A stretch of DNA of 42,702 nucleotides, from NCBI RefSeq assembly GCF_014218705.1, contig NZ_JABBJF010000038.1, forward strand, positions 1 through 42,702. Reading direction: 5' to 3'. Origin of the DNA: Kluyvera sichuanensis (GTDB lineage Bacteria; Pseudomonadota; Gammaproteobacteria; Enterobacterales; Enterobacteriaceae). Of the stretch, positions 28,592-39,531 are shown piece by piece (positions within the stretch are counted from its first letter, which is position 1; each line of letters starts with the position of its first letter). A program made the position numbers and the translations under genes. The notes below the pieces were generated by a model that searched no databases, was not told the DNA's origin, and was given only the letters and a program-made list of their open reading frames with translations.

Positions 28592-29887
28592 TTAGTGGCT
28601 CAGCGCCTGACGAATATCGCCAGCCAGTCGGTTGATGTCGTTGTCGTTGAGTGTTGAAAGCGTAATGCGCAGGCCCTGTGCTGGCGCCTGCACGCCAAAA
28701 GCGTCCCCCTCGCGCACCAGCCAGCCGGATTTGGCGAGCGCAAAGGCCGTTTCATGGCTGGAATCAGCGAGCGGCAGCCAGAAGTTCAGGCCGTCGCCGG
28801 GGGCAATATTTGCGACGCCTTGCGCCTGAAGCGCCTCGGCCATTTTTTGTTGCTGCCCGGCGTAAAACTGGCGAGTCTGCTCAAGGGATTGCTGGAAGTC
28901 AGGGTCGCTTAAGCAGGCGTAGACCAGATCCTGCAACAGGTGGCTGACCCATTGGCTGCCGGCGTTCAGGCGCAGTCTCAGCTTCGCAGAAGTGGTTTTA
29001 TCGCTGGCGACAAAGGCCAGCCGCAGATCCGGACCCAGCGTTTTTGACATCGAGCGCACCACCGCCCAGTGCTGCGTCTGCGGCGTAATGACCGGATGCC
29101 ATGGCGCTTTGGCGAGCAGAGCAAAGTGGTCGTCGATAATCACCAGCGTTTGCGGATAGCGGTTCAGTACCTGCTGTAAGGCGGCGGCGCGGGCGACGCT
29201 AAGGCTGTATCCAGTAGGATTATGGGCGCGCGGTGTCAGAATCACCGCACGAGCGCCTTTGCTCAGCGCCTGCTCCAGCTTTTCCGGCAGCATACCTTCC
29301 TGGTCGATGGGAACCGGGCTGGCGCTAAAGCCGCTGTAGCGCAGCATGCTGATGCTGCTCAGAAAGCAGGGGTCTTCAACGGCAACGCTATCACCGGGCA
29401 GCAGATGGGCGCTCAGGAGGCGCTCAATGGCATCAATTGCACCGCTGGTGAGGTCGATTTCTCCCGCTGCGGGCATGGCGTCCTGCATCCACTTCGCCGC
29501 CCAGTCAGCCAGCGCTGGCAACACCGGCGTATCGCCATACAGGCGCGGTGAGCAGCTAATGTGGGAGAGATACTGAGCCAGGTTTGGCAGCTGTGCCGTG
29601 GCGGGATTGCCGCTGGAGAGATCGGTAAGCGGGGTATGCGGGTTACCGCCCTCCAGCGCCACCGGAGCGACGGTCTCTTTAACCACGGTACCGTTACGAC
29701 CCAGGCTCAGCGCCAGCCCGGAGGTGACCAGCCGCTTATAGGCGGACGCCACCGTATTGCGGTTAACGCCAAGCTGGGCGGCCAGTTCACGTACCGGCGG
29801 CAGCGTTTCTCCCTTCGCTAAGGCTCCGCTGGTGATATGCTGACGAATACTGTCAAAGATTTCGTTGGCGCTTTTTCCGTCGATCAT
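28592..29887 (-). CDS. ptsJ: PtsJ, MocR-family PLP-dependent regulator
   Basis: A 431-residue protein with a GntR-type winged helix at residues 1-70 (PPVRELAAQLGVNRNTVASAYKRL split between recognition and wing). It is joined to a fold-type-I aminotransferase domain (about 85-431). The PLP-anchoring lysine is K282 in SMSKTLGP, and HNPTGY carries the cofactor-binding asparagine. Salmonella PtsJ represses pdxK and senses PLP. Here it is divergent from pdxK across 84 bp that contain two TATGAC direct repeats 22 bp apart, the type of site MocR dimers bind. It is probably co-transcribed with the amidotransferase gene 13 bp downstream. Confidence 0.92.
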   Translation of the reverse strand: MIDGKSANEIFDSIRQHITSGALAKGETLPPVRELAAQLGVNRNTVASAYKRLVTSGLALSLGRNGTVVKETVAPVALEGGNPHTPLTDLSSGNPATAQLPNLAQYLSHISCSPRLYGDTPVLPALADWAAKWMQDAMPAAGEIDLTSGAIDAIERLLSAHLLPGDSVAVEDPCFLSSISMLRYSGFSASPVPIDQEGMLPEKLEQALSKGARAVILTPRAHNPTGYSLSVARAAALQQVLNRYPQTLVIIDDHFALLAKAPWHPVITPQTQHWAVVRSMSKTLGPDLRLAFVASDKTTSAKLRLRLNAGSQWVSHLLQDLVYACLSDPDFQQSLEQTRQFYAGQQQKMAEALQAQGVANIAPGDGLNFWLPLADSSHETAFALAKSGWLVREGDAFGVQAPAQGLRITLSTLNDNDINRLAGDIRQALSH

Positions 29888-29895
29888 TATTGACC

Positions 29896-29923
29896 TATGA
29901 CAAAATGAATTTTAGCATATGAC
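29896..29923. promoter_or_regulatory. Direct-repeat operator between ptsJ and pdxK
   Basis: TATGAC occurs at 29896-29901 and again at 29918-29923, a 22-bp step that is close to two helical turns on the same DNA face. Direct repeats of this kind are typical MocR-family targets. A candidate ptsJ -10 (TAAAAT on the minus strand) lies between the repeats. Confidence 0.6.
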
Positions 29924-29971
29924 GATAATAGTGAGGCGTTAGCCCGCTGTCCAGAGTCAGAGGAGAAGGTG

Positions 29972-30838
29972 ATGGGGCAGGATAGTGAAATACAGTCGGT
30001 GCTCTTCAACGATACGCACCGGGCATTACAGACGGACATCGTGGCCGTTCAGTCGCTGGTGGTCTACGGCAGCGTAGGCAACAGCATCGCGGTACCCGCG
30101 ATTAAATCCCACGGTCTGCGGGTGACCGCCGTGCCGACGGTGCTGTTCAGCAACACGCCGCACTACGAGACGTTCTACGGCGGCGTTATTCCCGGTGAGT
30201 GGTTCGGCGGCTACCTGAAAGCACTGAACGAGCGCGATGCGCTGCGTGAGTTGAAAGCGGTCACCACCGGCTATATGGGCAGCGCGGAGCAGATTGCGTT
30301 GCTGGCTGAGTGGCTGAAAACGGTACAGGTGTCGCATCCGGATATCTGCATCCTGGTCGACCCGGTGATTGGCGATGTCGACAGTGGGATCTACGTGAAG
30401 GCGGAAATCCCGGAGGCCTACCGTACTCATCTGCTGCCGCTGGCGCAGGGGCTGACGCCGAACGTGTTCGAGCTGGAAATGCTCAGCGGCAAGCCATGCC
30501 GTACGTTGGGTGAGGCGATTCTGGCGGCGAAATCACTGCTCAGCGACACGCTGAAGTGGGTGGTGATCACCAGCGCGCCGGGGCAGACGGAAAACAATAT
30601 TACGGTTGCCGTGGTGACGCCGGAATCGACAGAGGTGATTGAGCATCCACGTCTGGAAACGGACCTGAAAGGGACGGGCGATCTGTTCTGTGCTGAGCTC
30701 ATTAGCGGCATTGTGCAGCAACAGTCGTTGGCTGCAGCCGCGCATGCGGCGGCAGAAAGGGTGCTGGCAGTGATGAGTTGGACGCAGCAATGCGGTTGTG
30801 ATGAATTAATACTGCCACCGGCAGGGGAGGTGCGATGA
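29972..30838 (+). CDS. pdxK: Pyridoxal/pyridoxine kinase PdxK
   Basis: A 288-residue protein, equal in length to Salmonella PdxK and with the same N-terminal style (MGQ, then [17 protein letters not shown]). It phosphorylates pyridoxal, pyridoxine, pyridoxamine and hydroxymethylpyrimidine in B6 salvage. The ribokinase-family features are [13 protein letters not shown] near the N-terminus, the VDPVIGD stretch, and the anion hole with catalytic base in [12 protein letters not shown]. The ATG at 29972 follows AGGAGA; a GTG one codon upstream is also possible. The stop overlaps the next gene as ATGA. It is probably repressed by PtsJ. Confidence 0.96.
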   Translation: MGQDSEIQSVLFNDTHRALQTDIVAVQSLVVYGSVGNSIAVPAIKSHGLRVTAVPTVLFSNTPHYETFYGGVIPGEWFGGYLKALNERDALRELKAVTTGYMGSAEQIALLAEWLKTVQVSHPDICILVDPVIGDVDSGIYVKAEIPEAYRTHLLPLAQGLTPNVFELEMLSGKPCRTLGEAILAAKSLLSDTLKWVVITSAPGQTENNITVAVVTPESTEVIEHPRLETDLKGTGDLFCAELISGIVQQQSLAAAAHAAAERVLAVMSWTQQCGCDELILPPAGEVR

Positions 30839-31074
30839 AGTGTTATCGTCTGGTTATTCGGCATAATGGCCGTCTGGTAGGGCATTTTGATACCAGCGGG
30901 CAGGATGCCCTTGAGGATGCCTGCGTTGCGCGGGCGATGTTTGGCGTGACCGGTGGCTATCAGTGTGAACTACTGGTGTCTGATTCTGAGCGTCGAATGC
31001 TGGAAAGCGGGCCGGAAGGGATGAAAGTTCTGATGCGCGAGCCGTGTTTCCGCCCGGTGACGTCGCAGCTGTGA
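30835..31074 (+). CDS. Small conserved-looking protein coupled to pdxK
   Basis: A 79-residue protein starting [18 protein letters not shown], coupled to pdxK by an ATGA overlap and with GGGGAGG just upstream inside pdxK. A two-strand start, a central helix ([13 protein letters not shown]), then strands ([15 protein letters not shown]) suggest a compact alpha/beta fold. No signal peptide or membrane segment is seen. I do not recognise the family. The position, the overlap and the terminator right after it argue that it is a real gene of the pdxK transcript. Confidence 0.75.
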   Translation: MKCYRLVIRHNGRLVGHFDTSGQDALEDACVARAMFGVTGGYQCELLVSDSERRMLESGPEGMKVLMREPCFRPVTSQL

Positions 31075-31094
31075 CCTGGCCTACAGGCAAAAAA

Positions 31095-31116
31095 AATGGC
31101 GCCAATCGGCGCCATT
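31095..31116. terminator. Bidirectional terminator after the pdxK operon and crr
   Basis: AATGGCGCC-AATC-GGCGCCATT is a perfect 9-bp stem with an A-tract on the left and a TTTCT tract on the right. It serves both the small gene on the plus strand and crr on the minus strand. Confidence 0.9.
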
Positions 31117-31134
31117 TCTATATGCAATTAAGCA

Positions 31135-31644
31135 TTACTTCTTAATGCGGATGACTGGGGTTTCACCCACAGTTACGCTACCGGACAGTTTGATCAGTTC
31201 TTTGATCTCGTCCATGTTGGAGATAACAACCGGAGTCAGGGTAGACTTGGCTTTTTCTTCCAGCAGAGCCAGATCGAACTCAATCACGGTATCGCCAACT
31301 TTAACGCGCTGGCCTTCTTCCGCGATACGAGTGAAACCTTCGCCTTTCAGTTCAACGGTATCGATACCGAAGTGAACGAACAGCTCGATGCCGCTATCGG
31401 ATTCGATAGAGAAAGCGTGGTTGGTTTCAAAGATTTTACCGATGGTGCCGTCAACCGGCGCAACCATTTTGTTGCCGGTCGGTTTGATAGCAATGCCATC
31501 GCCAACGATTTTCTCAGCAAACACTACGTCCGGCACGTCTTCGATGTTGACGATTTCGCCAGAGAGCGGTGCAATGATCTCAATGGTTCCGGTGTCTTTT
31601 TTATCATCAGAAACCAGAGATTTCAGTTTATCGAACAAACCCAT
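31135..31644 (-). CDS. crr: PTS glucose-specific EIIA component, Crr
   Basis: A 169-residue protein, equal to E. coli IIA-Glc and nearly identical by eye. It takes phosphate from HPr at H91 (FVHFGID), assisted by H76 (TNHAF), and passes it to IIB-Glc. Unphosphorylated it causes inducer exclusion; phosphorylated it activates adenylate cyclase. An amphipathic N-terminal helix ([11 protein letters not shown]) anchors it near the membrane. It is the last gene of ptsH-ptsI-crr, with AGGAGA before the ATG. Confidence 0.98.
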   Translation of the reverse strand: MGLFDKLKSLVSDDKKDTGTIEIIAPLSGEIVNIEDVPDVVFAEKIVGDGIAIKPTGNKMVAPVDGTIGKIFETNHAFSIESDSGIELFVHFGIDTVELKGEGFTRIAEEGQRVKVGDTVIEFDLALLEEKAKSTLTPVVISNMDEIKELIKLSGSVTVGETPVIRIKK

Positions 31645-31684
31645 GATCTTCTCCTAAGCAGTAATTTGGGCCGCATCTCGTGGA

Positions 31685-33412
31685 TTAGCAGATTGTTTTT
31701 TCTTCAATGAACTTGTTCACCAACGCCAGCAGTTCGTCTGTAGTTGGTTGAGCAAGTGCTTGCTCTGCTAAAACCTTTGCATCTTCGAAGTTCGTGTTAC
31801 GGATAATCTTCTTAATGCGTGGGATAGAAATGGCGCTCATAGAGAATTCGTCCAGACCCATACCCAGCAACAGAAGTGTAGCACGTTCGTCGCCTGCAAG
31901 CTCACCACACATGCCAGTCCATTTGCCTTCAGCATGAGAAGCATCAATAACTTGCTTGATCAAGGTGAGGACAGACGGTGACATTGGCTGGTAAAGATGT
32001 GAAATCATATCATTACCACGGTCAACTGCCAGAGTATACTGCGTTAAATCATTGGTACCGATACTAAAGAAATCAACTTCTTTGGCTAAATGACGAGCGA
32101 TAGTCGCAGCGGCAGGGGTTTCTACCATCACGCCAATCTCAATCGTTTCGTCAAACGCTTTACCTTCGTCGCGCAGTTCCTGTTTGTAGATTTCGATCTC
32201 TTTCTTCAGTGCACGCACTTCTTCAACAGAGATGATCATTGGGAACATGATGCGCAGTTTGCCGAAAGCAGAGGCACGCAGGATAGCGCGAACCTGGTCA
32301 CGCAGGATCTCTTTACGATCCATTGCGATACGCACGGCACGCCAGCCCAGGAACGGGTTCTCTTCTTTCGGGAAGTTCATGTACGGCAGCTCTTTGTCGC
32401 CACCGATGTCCATGGTACGGACGATGACTGCCTGAGAGCCACACGCTTCAGCCACAGCTTTGTACGCCGCAAACTGCTCTTCTTCAGTTGGCAGCGCGTC
32501 GCGGTCCATGAACAGGAATTCGGTGCGGTACAGACCAACACCTTCAGCGCCGTTACGCTCAGCACCGTCGATATCACGAACGGTACCGATGTTGGCGCAA
32601 ACTTCAACCTGGTGGCCATCAAGGGTGATTGCCGGCAGGTCTTTCAGTTTAGCCAGTTCGGCTTTCTCATTGGCAACTTGCTCCTGAATGGCACGCAGTT
32701 GCTCAATTTCTTCGTTAGTTGGGTTGACGTAAACCTGGTTGTTTACGGCATCCAGAATCAGATAGTCGCCATTTTTCACCTGAGTGGTGACGCTACCGGT
32801 ACCCACGATCGCTGGCAGTTCCAGGGAACGCGCCATGATGGAGGTGTGGGAAGTACGGCCACCGACGTCAGTGATGAAGCCCAGCACCTTCTTCAGGTTC
32901 AGCTGTGCGGTTTCGGACGGCGTCAGGTCTGCGGCAACCAGGATAACTTCATCCTGAATGGCGCTCAGGTCAATAATGGCCAGACCCAGGATGTTGCGCA
33001 GCAGGCGCTTACCGATGTCACGTACGTCAGCCGCACGTTCTTTCAGGTATTCATCATCCAGTTCTTCCAGGGCAGTTGCCTGACCTTCGATAACTTCATG
33101 CGCAGCTGCGTCAGCCGTCATGTTCTTATCTTTAATCAGGGCTATGATTTCCTGCTCCAGCTCCTCATCTTCGAGCAGCATGATGTGCCCTTCGAAGATG
33201 GCTTCTTTTTCTTCACCGAAAGTTTCGCCAGCTTTAGTCTTGATAGCTTCCAGCTGAGCTGACGCTTTAGAACGGCCGCTCAGAAAACGTTCAACTTCCT
33301 GCTCAACTTTATCGGCAGAAATTTTCTTCCGGTCGATGACAATTTCATCTTCTTTCAGCAGCAGTGCTTTGCCGAAAGCGATACCCGGGGATGCTAAAAT
33401 GCCTGAAATCAT
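31685..33412 (-). CDS. ptsI: PTS enzyme I, PtsI
   Basis: A 575-residue protein, equal to E. coli enzyme I. It autophosphorylates from phosphoenolpyruvate at H189 in [13 protein letters not shown] and passes the phosphate to HPr. The N-terminal HPr-binding and phosphohistidine domain covers about residues 1-230. The C-terminal PEP-binding TIM barrel covers about 260-575, with [13 protein letters not shown] and the catalytic cysteine in GMCGELAGD. The gene is 45 bp downstream of ptsH and 40 bp upstream of crr, the classical operon. Confidence 0.98.
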   Translation of the reverse strand: MISGILASPGIAFGKALLLKEDEIVIDRKKISADKVEQEVERFLSGRSKASAQLEAIKTKAGETFGEEKEAIFEGHIMLLEDEELEQEIIALIKDKNMTADAAAHEVIEGQATALEELDDEYLKERAADVRDIGKRLLRNILGLAIIDLSAIQDEVILVAADLTPSETAQLNLKKVLGFITDVGGRTSHTSIMARSLELPAIVGTGSVTTQVKNGDYLILDAVNNQVYVNPTNEEIEQLRAIQEQVANEKAELAKLKDLPAITLDGHQVEVCANIGTVRDIDGAERNGAEGVGLYRTEFLFMDRDALPTEEEQFAAYKAVAEACGSQAVIVRTMDIGGDKELPYMNFPKEENPFLGWRAVRIAMDRKEILRDQVRAILRASAFGKLRIMFPMIISVEEVRALKKEIEIYKQELRDEGKAFDETIEIGVMVETPAAATIARHLAKEVDFFSIGTNDLTQYTLAVDRGNDMISHLYQPMSPSVLTLIKQVIDASHAEGKWTGMCGELAGDERATLLLLGMGLDEFSMSAISIPRIKKIIRNTNFEDAKVLAEQALAQPTTDELLALVNKFIEEKTIC

Positions 33413-33457
33413 AACCCTACCTTACTTGTGACTGATATTTAAAAGAACTCGTTGAAC

Positions 33458-33715
33458 TTACTCGAGTTCAGCCATCAGTTTAACCAGATGTTCAACTGCT
33501 TTCTGCTCGTCTTCACCTTCTGCGGACAGGGTAACAACGGTGCCCTGGGTCAGACCCAGAGTTTGCAGTTTGAACAGGCTTTTTGCGCTAGCGCTTTTGC
33601 CGTTGGAGGTCACAGTGATCTCGGAAGTGAAGCCTTTCGCTTCTTTAACAAACTGAGCAGCAGGGCGGGTATGCAGACCGTTCGGAGCGGTAATGGTAAC
33701 TTCTTGCTGGAACAT
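33458..33715 (-). CDS. ptsH: Phosphocarrier protein HPr, PtsH
   Basis: An 85-residue protein, apparently identical to E. coli HPr. H15 in [10 protein letters not shown] carries phosphate between enzyme I and the sugar-specific IIA proteins. S46 is present, but enteric bacteria lack the HPr kinase that uses it in Firmicutes. The ATG has GGGGAAA upstream. It is the first gene of ptsH-ptsI-crr; a Cra-type site lies about 210 bp upstream. Confidence 0.98.
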   Translation of the reverse strand: MFQQEVTITAPNGLHTRPAAQFVKEAKGFTSEITVTSNGKSASAKSLFKLQTLGLTQGTVVTLSAEGEDEQKAVEHLVKLMAELE

Positions 33716-34050
33716 TATATTTCCCCAACTTATAGGTTTAGTGTTGTGGAACTAAAGTCTAGCCTGGTGGATAGACTTTAGCCTGTATTACAAATCAAGC
33801 GACGCCCACAAAATCAGCACTACCATCGGCGACAAACCATCCGACGCAGACGCTTCTGGCCTTTGACGTTTCGCTTATCATTAAACATTATGCCGTGAAA
33901 GCAGGATTTGAACCAAATCATAAAATCGATTCAGCTTATGGAAAACCTGTTAAGAATAATTTCGCGGCTCAAAATAAATATGAGAGGTTAAATACCAGAC
34001 CTACGGAGGTGAATCAATGCCAGGGGGGGTAAAAGTTTGATGCATGCCAC
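33716..34050. other. ptsH upstream regulatory region
   Basis: The 385 bp between ptsH and cysK hold no gene. The ptsH promoters should lie here on the minus strand. A Cra-type site is at 33922-33935. A weak CRP-like dyad (TTTGA-N6-CCACA, 34036-34051) lies far upstream, beside the cysK terminator. Confidence 0.6.
33922..33935 (-). promoter_or_regulatory. Cra (FruR) binding site upstream of ptsH
   Basis: GCTGAATCGATTTT on the minus strand fits the Cra consensus RSTGAAWCSNTHHW at every position. Cra regulation of the ptsHI promoter is established in E. coli. Confidence 0.75.
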
Positions 34051-34078
34051 AAAAAAGCACCCATTTGGGTGCTTTTTT
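34051..34078. terminator. Terminator downstream of cysK
   Basis: AAAAAAGCACCC-ATTT-GGGTGCTTTTTT forms a 12-bp stem with A- and T-tracts. It ends cysK on the minus strand and could also work in the other direction. Confidence 0.92.
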
Positions 34079-34100
34079 ACACGATTTTAACCAACTGGCA

Positions 34101-35072
34101 TTACTGTTGCAGTTCTTTCTCGGTGAAGAGATCTGCGAACAGCGCCGTGCTTAAATAACGCTCACCCGAAGACGGTAGGATAACCACAATATTCTTATTG
34201 GTAAAGGTTTCATCTTCCTGGAGTTTCAACGCAGCGGCAACCGCGGCACCGGAAGAGATACCCGCCAAAATGCCTTCTTCTTCCATCAGGCGACGCGCCG
34301 TGGAGATAGCTTCTTCGTTGGTGATGGCGACGACTTTATCGATCAGCTTCAGATCGAGGTTGCCAGGGATGAAACCTGCGCCGATCCCCTGAATCTTATG
34401 TGGGCCTGGCTTCAGTTCTTCACCCGCCAGCGCCTGAGCGATAACCGGAGAGTCGGTTGGCTCAACGGCGACCGAGATCAGATCTGTTTTGCCTTTGGTA
34501 TTTTTAATGTAGCGCGTTACGCCGGTCAGCGTACCGCCGGTGCCGACGCCCGCAATGAATACGTCAACCTGACCGTCGGTATCTTCCCAGATTTCCGGGC
34601 CGGTGGTCTTTTCGTGAATTTCCGGGTTAGCCGGGTTGCTGAACTGCTGCAGCAGCAGGAATTTTTCCGGGTTGCTGGCAACAATCTCTTCGGCTTTCTG
34701 AATCGCGCCTTTCATGCCTTTCGCGCCTTCGGTCAGCACCAGGTTCGCGCCAAGTGCTTTCAGCAGCTTACGGCGTTCAACGCTCATGGTTTCAGGCATG
34801 GTCAGCGTCAGCTTATAACCACGGGCGGCAGCGACATAGGCCAGAGCAATACCGGTGTTGCCGCTGGTTGGCTCAACCAGTTCGATGCCAAGCTTCAGCA
34901 CGCCGCGTTTTTCGGCATCCCAAATCATATTGGCACCGATACGGCATTTGACGCTGAAGCTTGGGTTACGTGACTCAACCTTAGCCAGAATGCGCCCGTT
35001 ACCGATGCGGTTCAGTCGTACCAGTGGTGTATGACCGATAGTCAGGGAGTTATCTTCAAAAATCTTACTCAT
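34101..35072 (-). CDS. cysK: O-acetylserine sulfhydrylase A, CysK
   Basis: A 323-residue protein, equal to E. coli CysK. It is the major cysteine synthase and binds serine acetyltransferase CysE through the CysE C-terminus. The PLP lysine is K42 in SFSVKCRIG, the substrate loop is EPTSGNTG and the phosphate loop is GVGTGGT. The upstream region keeps the layout of the E. coli cysK promoter, with a TATGCT -10 and AAGGAT before the ATG. It is monocistronic, with cysZ upstream on the same strand under separate control. Confidence 0.97.
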   Translation of the reverse strand: MSKIFEDNSLTIGHTPLVRLNRIGNGRILAKVESRNPSFSVKCRIGANMIWDAEKRGVLKLGIELVEPTSGNTGIALAYVAAARGYKLTLTMPETMSVERRKLLKALGANLVLTEGAKGMKGAIQKAEEIVASNPEKFLLLQQFSNPANPEIHEKTTGPEIWEDTDGQVDVFIAGVGTGGTLTGVTRYIKNTKGKTDLISVAVEPTDSPVIAQALAGEELKPGPHKIQGIGAGFIPGNLDLKLIDKVVAITNEEAISTARRLMEEEGILAGISSGAAVAAALKLQEDETFTNKNIVVILPSSGERYLSTALFADLFTEKELQQ

Positions 35073-35094
35073 GGCCTATCCTTAACTGTATGAA

Positions 35095-35165
35095 ATTTGG
35101 GGTACTGGTCCAGCATACCTGCTTAAAGATTCTGCGGAAGTAAGGATTTCGCATATCTATATACT
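35095..35165 (-). promoter_or_regulatory. cysK promoter with likely CysB region
   Basis: On the minus strand a -10 TATGCT (35112-35117) is preceded by an AT-rich stretch containing TATATAGATATGCG, which closely resembles the E. coli cysK control region bound by CysB. The -35 (near TTCCGC) is poor, as expected for an activator-dependent promoter. Confidence 0.6.
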
Positions 35166-35228
35166 GAAGGGAAATAATGGCAAGCGGGATGGAATAAGGC
35201 AGGGCATAAGCCCCGCCTGGAGAGGTGA

Positions 35229-35990
35229 TTACTTCCACATGGCGTGTTTGTCGCGATAGCAGTCAACCCACATCGCCGTTGCGCCGCAGATGGCGACCGG
35301 AATAATCACCAGATTCAGCACCGGAATCAGGGTAAACAGACTCACTAGCGACCCGAACTGCATATTGGTGACTTTGCGAGTTCGCAGGGCCTGGCGCATG
35401 GTTTTAAACGGTACTTTATGGTTGTCGAACGGGTAGTCGCAGTACTGGATAGCCAGCATCCACGCGCTGAACAGGAACCACAGCACCGGCGCGACCGTCT
35501 GACCAATGCCCGGAATAAAGTACAGCAGGAGCAGTACAATCGAGCGCGGCAGATACCATGCCAGCTTCTGCCATTCACGCTTCATGATGCGCGGCAGATC
35601 TTTCATGATGCCAACCACTCCAGTATCCGGCGGCGTCGCGCCGGTTAAGCGCGCTTCCAGCTGTTCTGCCAGCAGGCCGTTGAACGGCGCGGCAATCCAG
35701 TTGGCAATGGTCGAGAAGAAGTAGCCAAACACCAGCAGAATTGAAATCACCACCACCGGCCACAGTAGATAGCTCAGCCACTGCAGCCAGTCGGGGATAC
35801 GGTTCATTAAGGATGGGATCCAGCTTTCCAGCTTGCTGAACAGCCACCAGAAGGCGCCGCCCATCAGGATGATATTGACCAACAGCGGTAAGATGACGAA
35901 TCGGCGGATGCCCGGCAAGCCGATCAGTTTCCAGCCCTGAGAAAAATAGTAGACGCCGCTACGTGCGGCAGGGGTGGACGATGAAACCAT
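35229..35990 (-). CDS. cysZ: Sulfate permease CysZ
   Basis: A 253-residue protein, equal to E. coli CysZ. It is an inner-membrane, proton-linked sulfate transporter that supplies sulfate for cysteine synthesis and is inhibited by sulfite. Hydrophobic segments are visible at about residues 28-52, 68-92, 145-170 and 205-230. The conserved [13 protein letters not shown] and [16 protein letters not shown] stretches are present. It is transcribed toward cysK but 156 bp away, and is divergent from zipA. Confidence 0.96.
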   Translation of the reverse strand: MVSSSTPAARSGVYYFSQGWKLIGLPGIRRFVILPLLVNIILMGGAFWWLFSKLESWIPSLMNRIPDWLQWLSYLLWPVVVISILLVFGYFFSTIANWIAAPFNGLLAEQLEARLTGATPPDTGVVGIMKDLPRIMKREWQKLAWYLPRSIVLLLLYFIPGIGQTVAPVLWFLFSAWMLAIQYCDYPFDNHKVPFKTMRQALRTRKVTNMQFGSLVSLFTLIPVLNLVIIPVAICGATAMWVDCYRDKHAMWK

Positions 35991-36220
35991 GGTCAGGTGA
36001 AGCTCCTTTTACGGACTACATTGAAAAGACGACTATATATTATCGGGTTGTTGGACAATGACCAGTTAGGAAATGTTCGAAAAAACAGCAAAAAGTACGA
36101 TTTAACGCATCTTTATGCGGTGAATGTCATGTGCACACTTGCACTTGACGTGATGGGCAAATACTCTTAGTGAGTAAATGTTTGCCGTGGTGGCAAGGTG
36201 TTAGAACAACAGAGAATATA

Positions 36221-37231
36221 ATGATGCAGGATTTGCGTCTGATATTAATCATTGTTGGCGCGATCGCCATACTTGCTTTACTGGTTCATGGTTTCTGGAC
36301 GAGCCGTAAAGAGCGTTCATCGATGTTCCGCGATCGACCAATGAAGCGAATGAAGTCTCGTGATGCCGACGATGAGTCGGAAGACGATGCTGATGACAAT
36401 GTTGAAGGCGTGGGTGAAGTTCGGGTCCACAAGGTCAATCACGCCCCTGGGGCAACTGGGGAGCATGAAGCCCCTCGTCACGCGCCTCAACACCAGTACC
36501 AGCCGCCTTATGAGCGTCAGGCGCCTCAGACTGCGCGTGCGCCAGAGCCGGTACAGCAACCGCATGTGCAACAGCCTTATCAGCCTGCACAGCCCGCGCC
36601 GGTACCGCCGCCGCAGCCTGTTCAGCAGCCTCCGCGTCCGCCGGTTGTCGAACCTCAGCCGGTAGCTCAAGCGCCGCAGCATGTTGCTCAGCAGCCTGTA
36701 GCGCCTCAGGCTCCGCAGCCGGTAGAAGCGCCAGTCGCTCAGCCGGTGCAGCCAGAACCGGTTGCAGCACAGCCAGCGCCTGAACCTGTTCAGCCTGAGA
36801 AAAAAGAGCGTAAAGAGACGGTTATCGTCATGAACGTCTCCGCGCATCAGGGTACGCAGATTAACGGCGAACTGTTGTTGAATAGCATTCAGCAGGCCGG
36901 GTTTAAATTTGGTGATATGAATATTTTCCATCGTCATCTTAGCCCGGACGGCAGTGGACCGGCGTTGTTTAGCCTGGCCAATATGCTCAAGCCAGGCACC
37001 TTTGACCCGGAAACGATGGGCGAGATGGAAACCACTGGCGTGACCATTTTCATGCAGGTGCCGTCCTACGGCGATGAGCTGCAAAACTTCAAGCTGATGC
37101 TGCAGTCGGCGCAGTACATTGCCGACGAAGTGGGTGGTGTAGTGCTGGACGACCAGCGCCGCATGATGACCCCGCAAAAACTGCGTGAGTATCAGGACCG
37201 CATCCGCGAAGTTAAAGACGCCAACGCCTGA
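36221..37231 (+). CDS. zipA: Cell division protein ZipA
   Basis: A 336-residue protein (E. coli ZipA 328). It tethers FtsZ filaments to the inner membrane at the start of divisome assembly. An N-terminal membrane anchor (about residues 6-25) is followed by a mixed-charge region (about 28-65). A long Pro/Gln-rich flexible linker (about 80-190) has many QPV, QAP and PEPV units. The globular FtsZ-binding domain (about 195-336) starts at [13 protein letters not shown]. The ATG at 36221 matches the [11 protein letters not shown] start of E. coli; an in-frame ATG at 36170 is rejected. A terminator follows. Confidence 0.96.
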   Translation: MMQDLRLILIIVGAIAILALLVHGFWTSRKERSSMFRDRPMKRMKSRDADDESEDDADDNVEGVGEVRVHKVNHAPGATGEHEAPRHAPQHQYQPPYERQAPQTARAPEPVQQPHVQQPYQPAQPAPVPPPQPVQQPPRPPVVEPQPVAQAPQHVAQQPVAPQAPQPVEAPVAQPVQPEPVAAQPAPEPVQPEKKERKETVIVMNVSAHQGTQINGELLLNSIQQAGFKFGDMNIFHRHLSPDGSGPALFSLANMLKPGTFDPETMGEMETTGVTIFMQVPSYGDELQNFKLMLQSAQYIADEVGGVVLDDQRRMMTPQKLREYQDRIREVKDANA

Positions 37232-37259
37232 TAGGCTCGCGCGTTTCCAATCTTTCCTG

Positions 37260-37284
37260 AACCCCCGCCTGTCGGGGGTTTTTT
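37260..37284 (+). terminator. Terminator between zipA and ligA
   Basis: AACCCCCG-CCTGT-CGGGGGTT forms an 8-bp stem followed by further T residues, 18 bp before the ligA start. Confidence 0.88.
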
Positions 37285-37292
37285 ATCATTGA

Positions 37293-39317
<2,025 letters not shown>

Positions 39318-39318
39318 G

Positions 39319-39531
39319 GTGGATAAAGCGCAGCTGATTGAGATTGCCAACACCGAAATGCCGTTTGGTAAGTACAAAGGACGGCGGCTTATTGACGTGC
39401 CGGAAGAGTATCTGCTGTGGTTTGCCCGGAAGGATCAGTTTCCTGCCGGGCATCTTGGCGAGCTGATGCAACTGACGCTGCTCATCAAAACAGAAGGGCT
39501 GAGCCAGCTGGTTCAGCCCCTTAAGCGCTAG
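39319..39531 (+). CDS. ypeB: YpeB, DUF3820 small protein
   Basis: A 70-residue protein (E. coli YpeB about 72) of the DUF3820 family, with the signature MPFGKYKGRRLIDVPEEYLLWFARKDQFP, similar to short motifs in exonuclease-associated proteins. It starts with GTG one base after the ligA stop; the ribosome binding site TTAGGAG lies inside the end of ligA, so it is coupled to ligA. The function is unknown. Its stop shares CTAG with the convergent yfeH stop. Confidence 0.92.
   Translation: MDKAQLIEIANTEMPFGKYKGRRLIDVPEEYLLWFARKDQFPAGHLGELMQLTLLIKTEGLSQLVQPLKR

Noticed and set aside
32090-33262. Plus-strand open frame of 390 codons
   Set aside because: It lies wholly antisense to ptsI and has no ribosome binding site or recognisable domain; the codon bias of ptsI produces it.
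34036-34051. CRP-like dyad TTTGATGCATGCCACA
   Set aside because: It matches only partly, lies more than 300 bp from ptsH and abuts the cysK terminator, so I list it only as a weak note in the ptsH upstream region.
36500-36800. Repetitive CAGCCG-like units that might suggest a repeat array
   Set aside because: These encode the flexible linker of ZipA; units are irregular and there are no spacers, so it is not a CRISPR array or a minisatellite of note.
36317-37177. Minus-strand open frame of 286 codons rich in Arg and Leu
   Set aside because: It is antisense to zipA and reflects the Pro/Gln-rich linker read backwards.
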